Source: Campylobacterota bacterium | GTDB taxonomy: Bacteria > Campylobacterota > Campylobacteria > Campylobacterales > Sulfurovaceae | Length of the DNA: 6,074 nucleotides | Assembly (NCBI GenBank): GCA_011372825.1 | Contig: DSAK01000111.1 | Location: 1-6,074 of the forward strand | Direction of reading: 5' to 3' | Shown here: positions 3,928 to 6,074 of the stretch, one piece after another | How the letters are laid out: each line of letters starts with the position of its first letter | Numbering within the stretch: position 1 is the first letter of the stretch | Translations under genes and position numbers: made by a program | The notes under the pieces: generated by a model | The model's database searches: none | Seen by the model: the letters and a program-made list of their open reading frames with translations, nothing else | Told to the model about the DNA's origin: nothing

Positions 3928-6074
3928 ATGTCAAAAAATACCAAAACTACTCAGCATCAATTGCTTTTCGATTTTGATGCACTAGAAAACTCTATCCAAA
4001 CCGATGCAAATATTAAAATAGAAGCCTCGTTAGAACCCATGGCTTCTACTCCACCAGATAGTAAAGTGCTTAACGCCCGCATCACAACTATTGAAAAAAA
4101 CCAAAAGTCAAATCGCATAAACAATATCGAAGACGCAGGGGAAAAAATTGGTGGAGCACGTAAGGATTTTAGCAAAAAGGGGTTAAGTGAAGCCGATTTT
4201 AATGAAATGAATAGTGTTGAAAAAGAAAAGAGCACAAAACGAGACAATATTTGGAGAATGCCTAGGGCTGAAAACGCCATGAAAATGGGGTACAATCCTT
4301 ATGTCTATACTTATGCTAATGAAGTAAGAAAAGCAATTCCTACAAGTCCGTACAATGCCAAAAAAACCCAAGAGAGTATTTCTGATAAAGATGTGATTGC
4401 TTATATTCGTTTCGTTACTTTTGTGAAGGAGTCATTAGAAAAAGCATTTTTTGCAGAAACCCTTGGTGAAGCACAACGGTTTTTAAAAGAGCAGATGGTG
4501 GGGACATATTTTGAAGTGCTAAAGGAGAGGAATGGAAGAACAGGATATGGCCTTACGGAAGAAGGTAGAAGTGTTTCTCGCTTCATAGATTCACAAAAAT
4601 CAAAAACACAATTATTCGACCTGATATTTAATCCTCATATTTTTAATCATTATGGTAAGTTTAATAAAGAATGGGACGACCTTTTAAACCTAAATAAAGA
4701 TCAAGAACTTACGGCAAAAAAAATAAAAAACAGTGATATTAAAACACTTGTCAAGCAAGCTTACTATCTTTCTCACGTGGTAAGAGCGGGATGTAAAGAG
4801 TATAGAAAAGATAAGCAGATACAGCTCACATCAGAAAGTTTCATGAACACGTTTGGGTTTAGGGCGGTAGAGTTTGGGAATTGGCTTAGACAAACAAAAG
4901 AACTCAACGAAAGAGAAGAGGTATTAAACCATGCGTATGATGCGTTTATGGATTTTGCAGAAGCAATGGACATTCCCCCAAAAGCGATTGGTTTAGGAGG
5001 AAGGCTAGCCATAGCTTTTGGTTCCAGGGGCAAAGGTGGGAAAAATGCAGCATCGGCGCACTATGAGCCATCAAGAATGGTAATTAATTTAACAAAACTT
5101 AAAGGGGCGGGGTCATTAGCACATGAGTGGTTTCACGCTGTAGACAATCTTTTGGGAACGAAAATAAAAGGAATAGAAAACGACTACTCTCTACTTTACG
5201 CTTCAGAAAACTATACGATTAATGACATAAACCATAAGGCTAGTCATATAGAAAAAAGTGGCGAAACCGATCAAGGAGATTTTCAGAGAGTGTGCGATGC
5301 TGTTCGTATATTTGAAACGACAAAGCTCTCTTTGCTCTATGGTCATGCAAGAAAGTTCATTGCAGATGAGAATTACAATAGCCTTTATAGCACAATTGAA
5401 GATTTTGAAAAATATAGCAGAATGGCGAGCAGCGAGCGCTATAAAAATCATTATGTTTATTTTAATAAAAGAGAGTTTAATCTTTCAGAATATAGTGAGC
5501 TTTATCTTTCAAAAGTTGGTGGCTTTACGGACTTCTACAAATCATCACGCTCACTTGATTTAGGAAAGACTAAAAAATACTTTAGCAAGCCAATTGAATT
5601 GATGGCGAGGGCTTTTGAAACCTATGTGGTAGACAAGCTTATTGCTAAGGGCATGAGAAGTGATTATCTCGTTGCTTACCAAAAAGGTAATGAAAATTTT
5701 TTGAACACTCTTGTATATGTTAAAAATGGCGAGCAAGAAAAAGGGGTTTTTGATGTTTATCCCGCTAAATTTGAAAGAAGAATGTTTAGGGAGTATTTTG
5801 ATACTCTTATGGAAACTATCAGCATGTCTGGTATATATCACATGCCAAAGCCCAAAGAAGAAATTACAGAAATTAAAAGTATCACGATCGGCGACAAAAG
5901 AATATCGTTGATTAGGGATAATAGACTATGGGATCAAAAATCAAAATATGAAGCTAGAGTTGAAAATACTAAAACAGGCGAAATAGAAGTGCTTAATTCA
6001 ACAAAAGAAACTCTCAATAAAGCAGACAATAGTTATCACAGAGAACTGTTTGACATGATCAAAAAATCTAAGGA
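3928..6074 (+). CDS. Large polyvalent protein with LPD1-like zincin domain, C-terminus outside window
   Basis: The first 715 residues are present and the frame is still open at the window edge. The start has AAAGG (3916-3920) seven bases upstream. There is no signal peptide. Residues 71-80 (GEKIGGARKD) followed by KRDNIW at 104-109 form a segment that I recall from many plasmid and phage polyvalent proteins. From about 305 to 415 lies an LPD1-like domain (large polyvalent protein-associated domain 1): FGFRAVEFGNW from 309, GRLAIAFGSRGKGG at 358-371, HYEP at 378-381, VINLTK at 385-390, and LAHEWFHAVD at 397-406. HEWFH (399-403) is a zincin HExxH motif, with His399 and His403 as zinc ligands and Glu400 as catalytic base. 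KPIELMARAFETYV (554-567) offers Glu557 or Glu564 as the third ligand. Such proteins are carried by conjugative elements and phages and bundle several conflict-related domains; many are thought to act on the new host. Peptidase activity and targets are inferred. Further domains probably follow outside the window. Confidence 0.85.
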   Translation, partial: MSKNTKTTQHQLLFDFDALENSIQTDANIKIEASLEPMASTPPDSKVLNARITTIEKNQKSNRINNIEDAGEKIGGARKDFSKKGLSEADFNEMNSVEKEKSTKRDNIWRMPRAENAMKMGYNPYVYTYANEVRKAIPTSPYNAKKTQESISDKDVIAYIRFVTFVKESLEKAFFAETLGEAQRFLKEQMVGTYFEVLKERNGRTGYGLTEEGRSVSRFIDSQKSKTQLFDLIFNPHIFNHYGKFNKEWDDLLNLNKDQELTAKKIKNSDIKTLVKQAYYLSHVVRAGCKEYRKDKQIQLTSESFMNTFGFRAVEFGNWLRQTKELNEREEVLNHAYDAFMDFAEAMDIPPKAIGLGGRLAIAFGSRGKGGKNAASAHYEPSRMVINLTKLKGAGSLAHEWFHAVDNLLGTKIKGIENDYSLLYASENYTINDINHKASHIEKSGETDQGDFQRVCDAVRIFETTKLSLLYGHARKFIADENYNSLYSTIEDFEKYSRMASSERYKNHYVYFNKREFNLSEYSELYLSKVGGFTDFYKSSRSLDLGKTKKYFSKPIELMARAFETYVVDKLIAKGMRSDYLVAYQKGNENFLNTLVYVKNGEQEKGVFDVYPAKFERRMFREYFDTLMETISMSGIYHMPKPKEEITEIKSITIGDKRISLIRDNRLWDQKSKYEARVENTKTGEIEVLNSTKETLNKADNSYHRELFDMIKKSK

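Overview
The window looks like part of an AT-rich accessory replicon, most likely a plasmid or an integrated mobile element, from a Campylobacterota-type (epsilonproteobacterial) host. This rests on low GC coding sequence, T-rich promoters carrying only a good -10 box, an iteron-like repeat block, a secreted non-specific nuclease and a large polyvalent protein. The host assignment is inference, because no rRNA or other taxonomic marker is present.

Region by region: (1) Bases 1-368 hold no gene. They carry two copies of a three-iteron module (54-164 and 262-368) built on TGAC-N5-GTCA followed by ATATTTA, resembling a plasmid origin or partition site. (2) Bases 369-722 also hold no convincing gene. 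They become clearly richer in GC (110 of 240 bases in 481-720, against 29 of 120 in 1-120) and contain perfect hairpins and a possible H-type pseudoknot, preceded by a possible rightward promoter. (3) Bases 723-2729 on the minus strand encode a 668-residue protein that I cannot assign to a family. A possible 56-residue membrane peptide overlaps its start by eight bases. (4) A divergent intergenic region (2730-3007) carries an extended -10 promoter and a long imperfect hairpin in the leader of the next gene. (5) Bases 3008-3838 on the plus strand encode an exported DNA/RNA non-specific endonuclease with an intact DRGH active site, followed by a weak rho-independent terminator. (6) From 3928 to the end of the window runs the N-terminal 715 residues of a large polyvalent protein with an LPD1-like domain containing HEWFH, a zincin-type HExxH signature. 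It has its own promoter, flanked by an 8-bp inverted repeat.

Taken together the window combines a possible replication or partition site with accessory functions of the kind used in conflicts between mobile elements. The exported nuclease could degrade incoming DNA, and the polyvalent protein is of a type carried by plasmids and phages, often thought to be delivered into or to act early in a new host. No replication initiator, relaxase or integrase is recognisable here. The most original parts are the duplicated iteron module, the structured 480-700 block, the unassigned 668-residue protein, and the leader structure in front of the nuclease.
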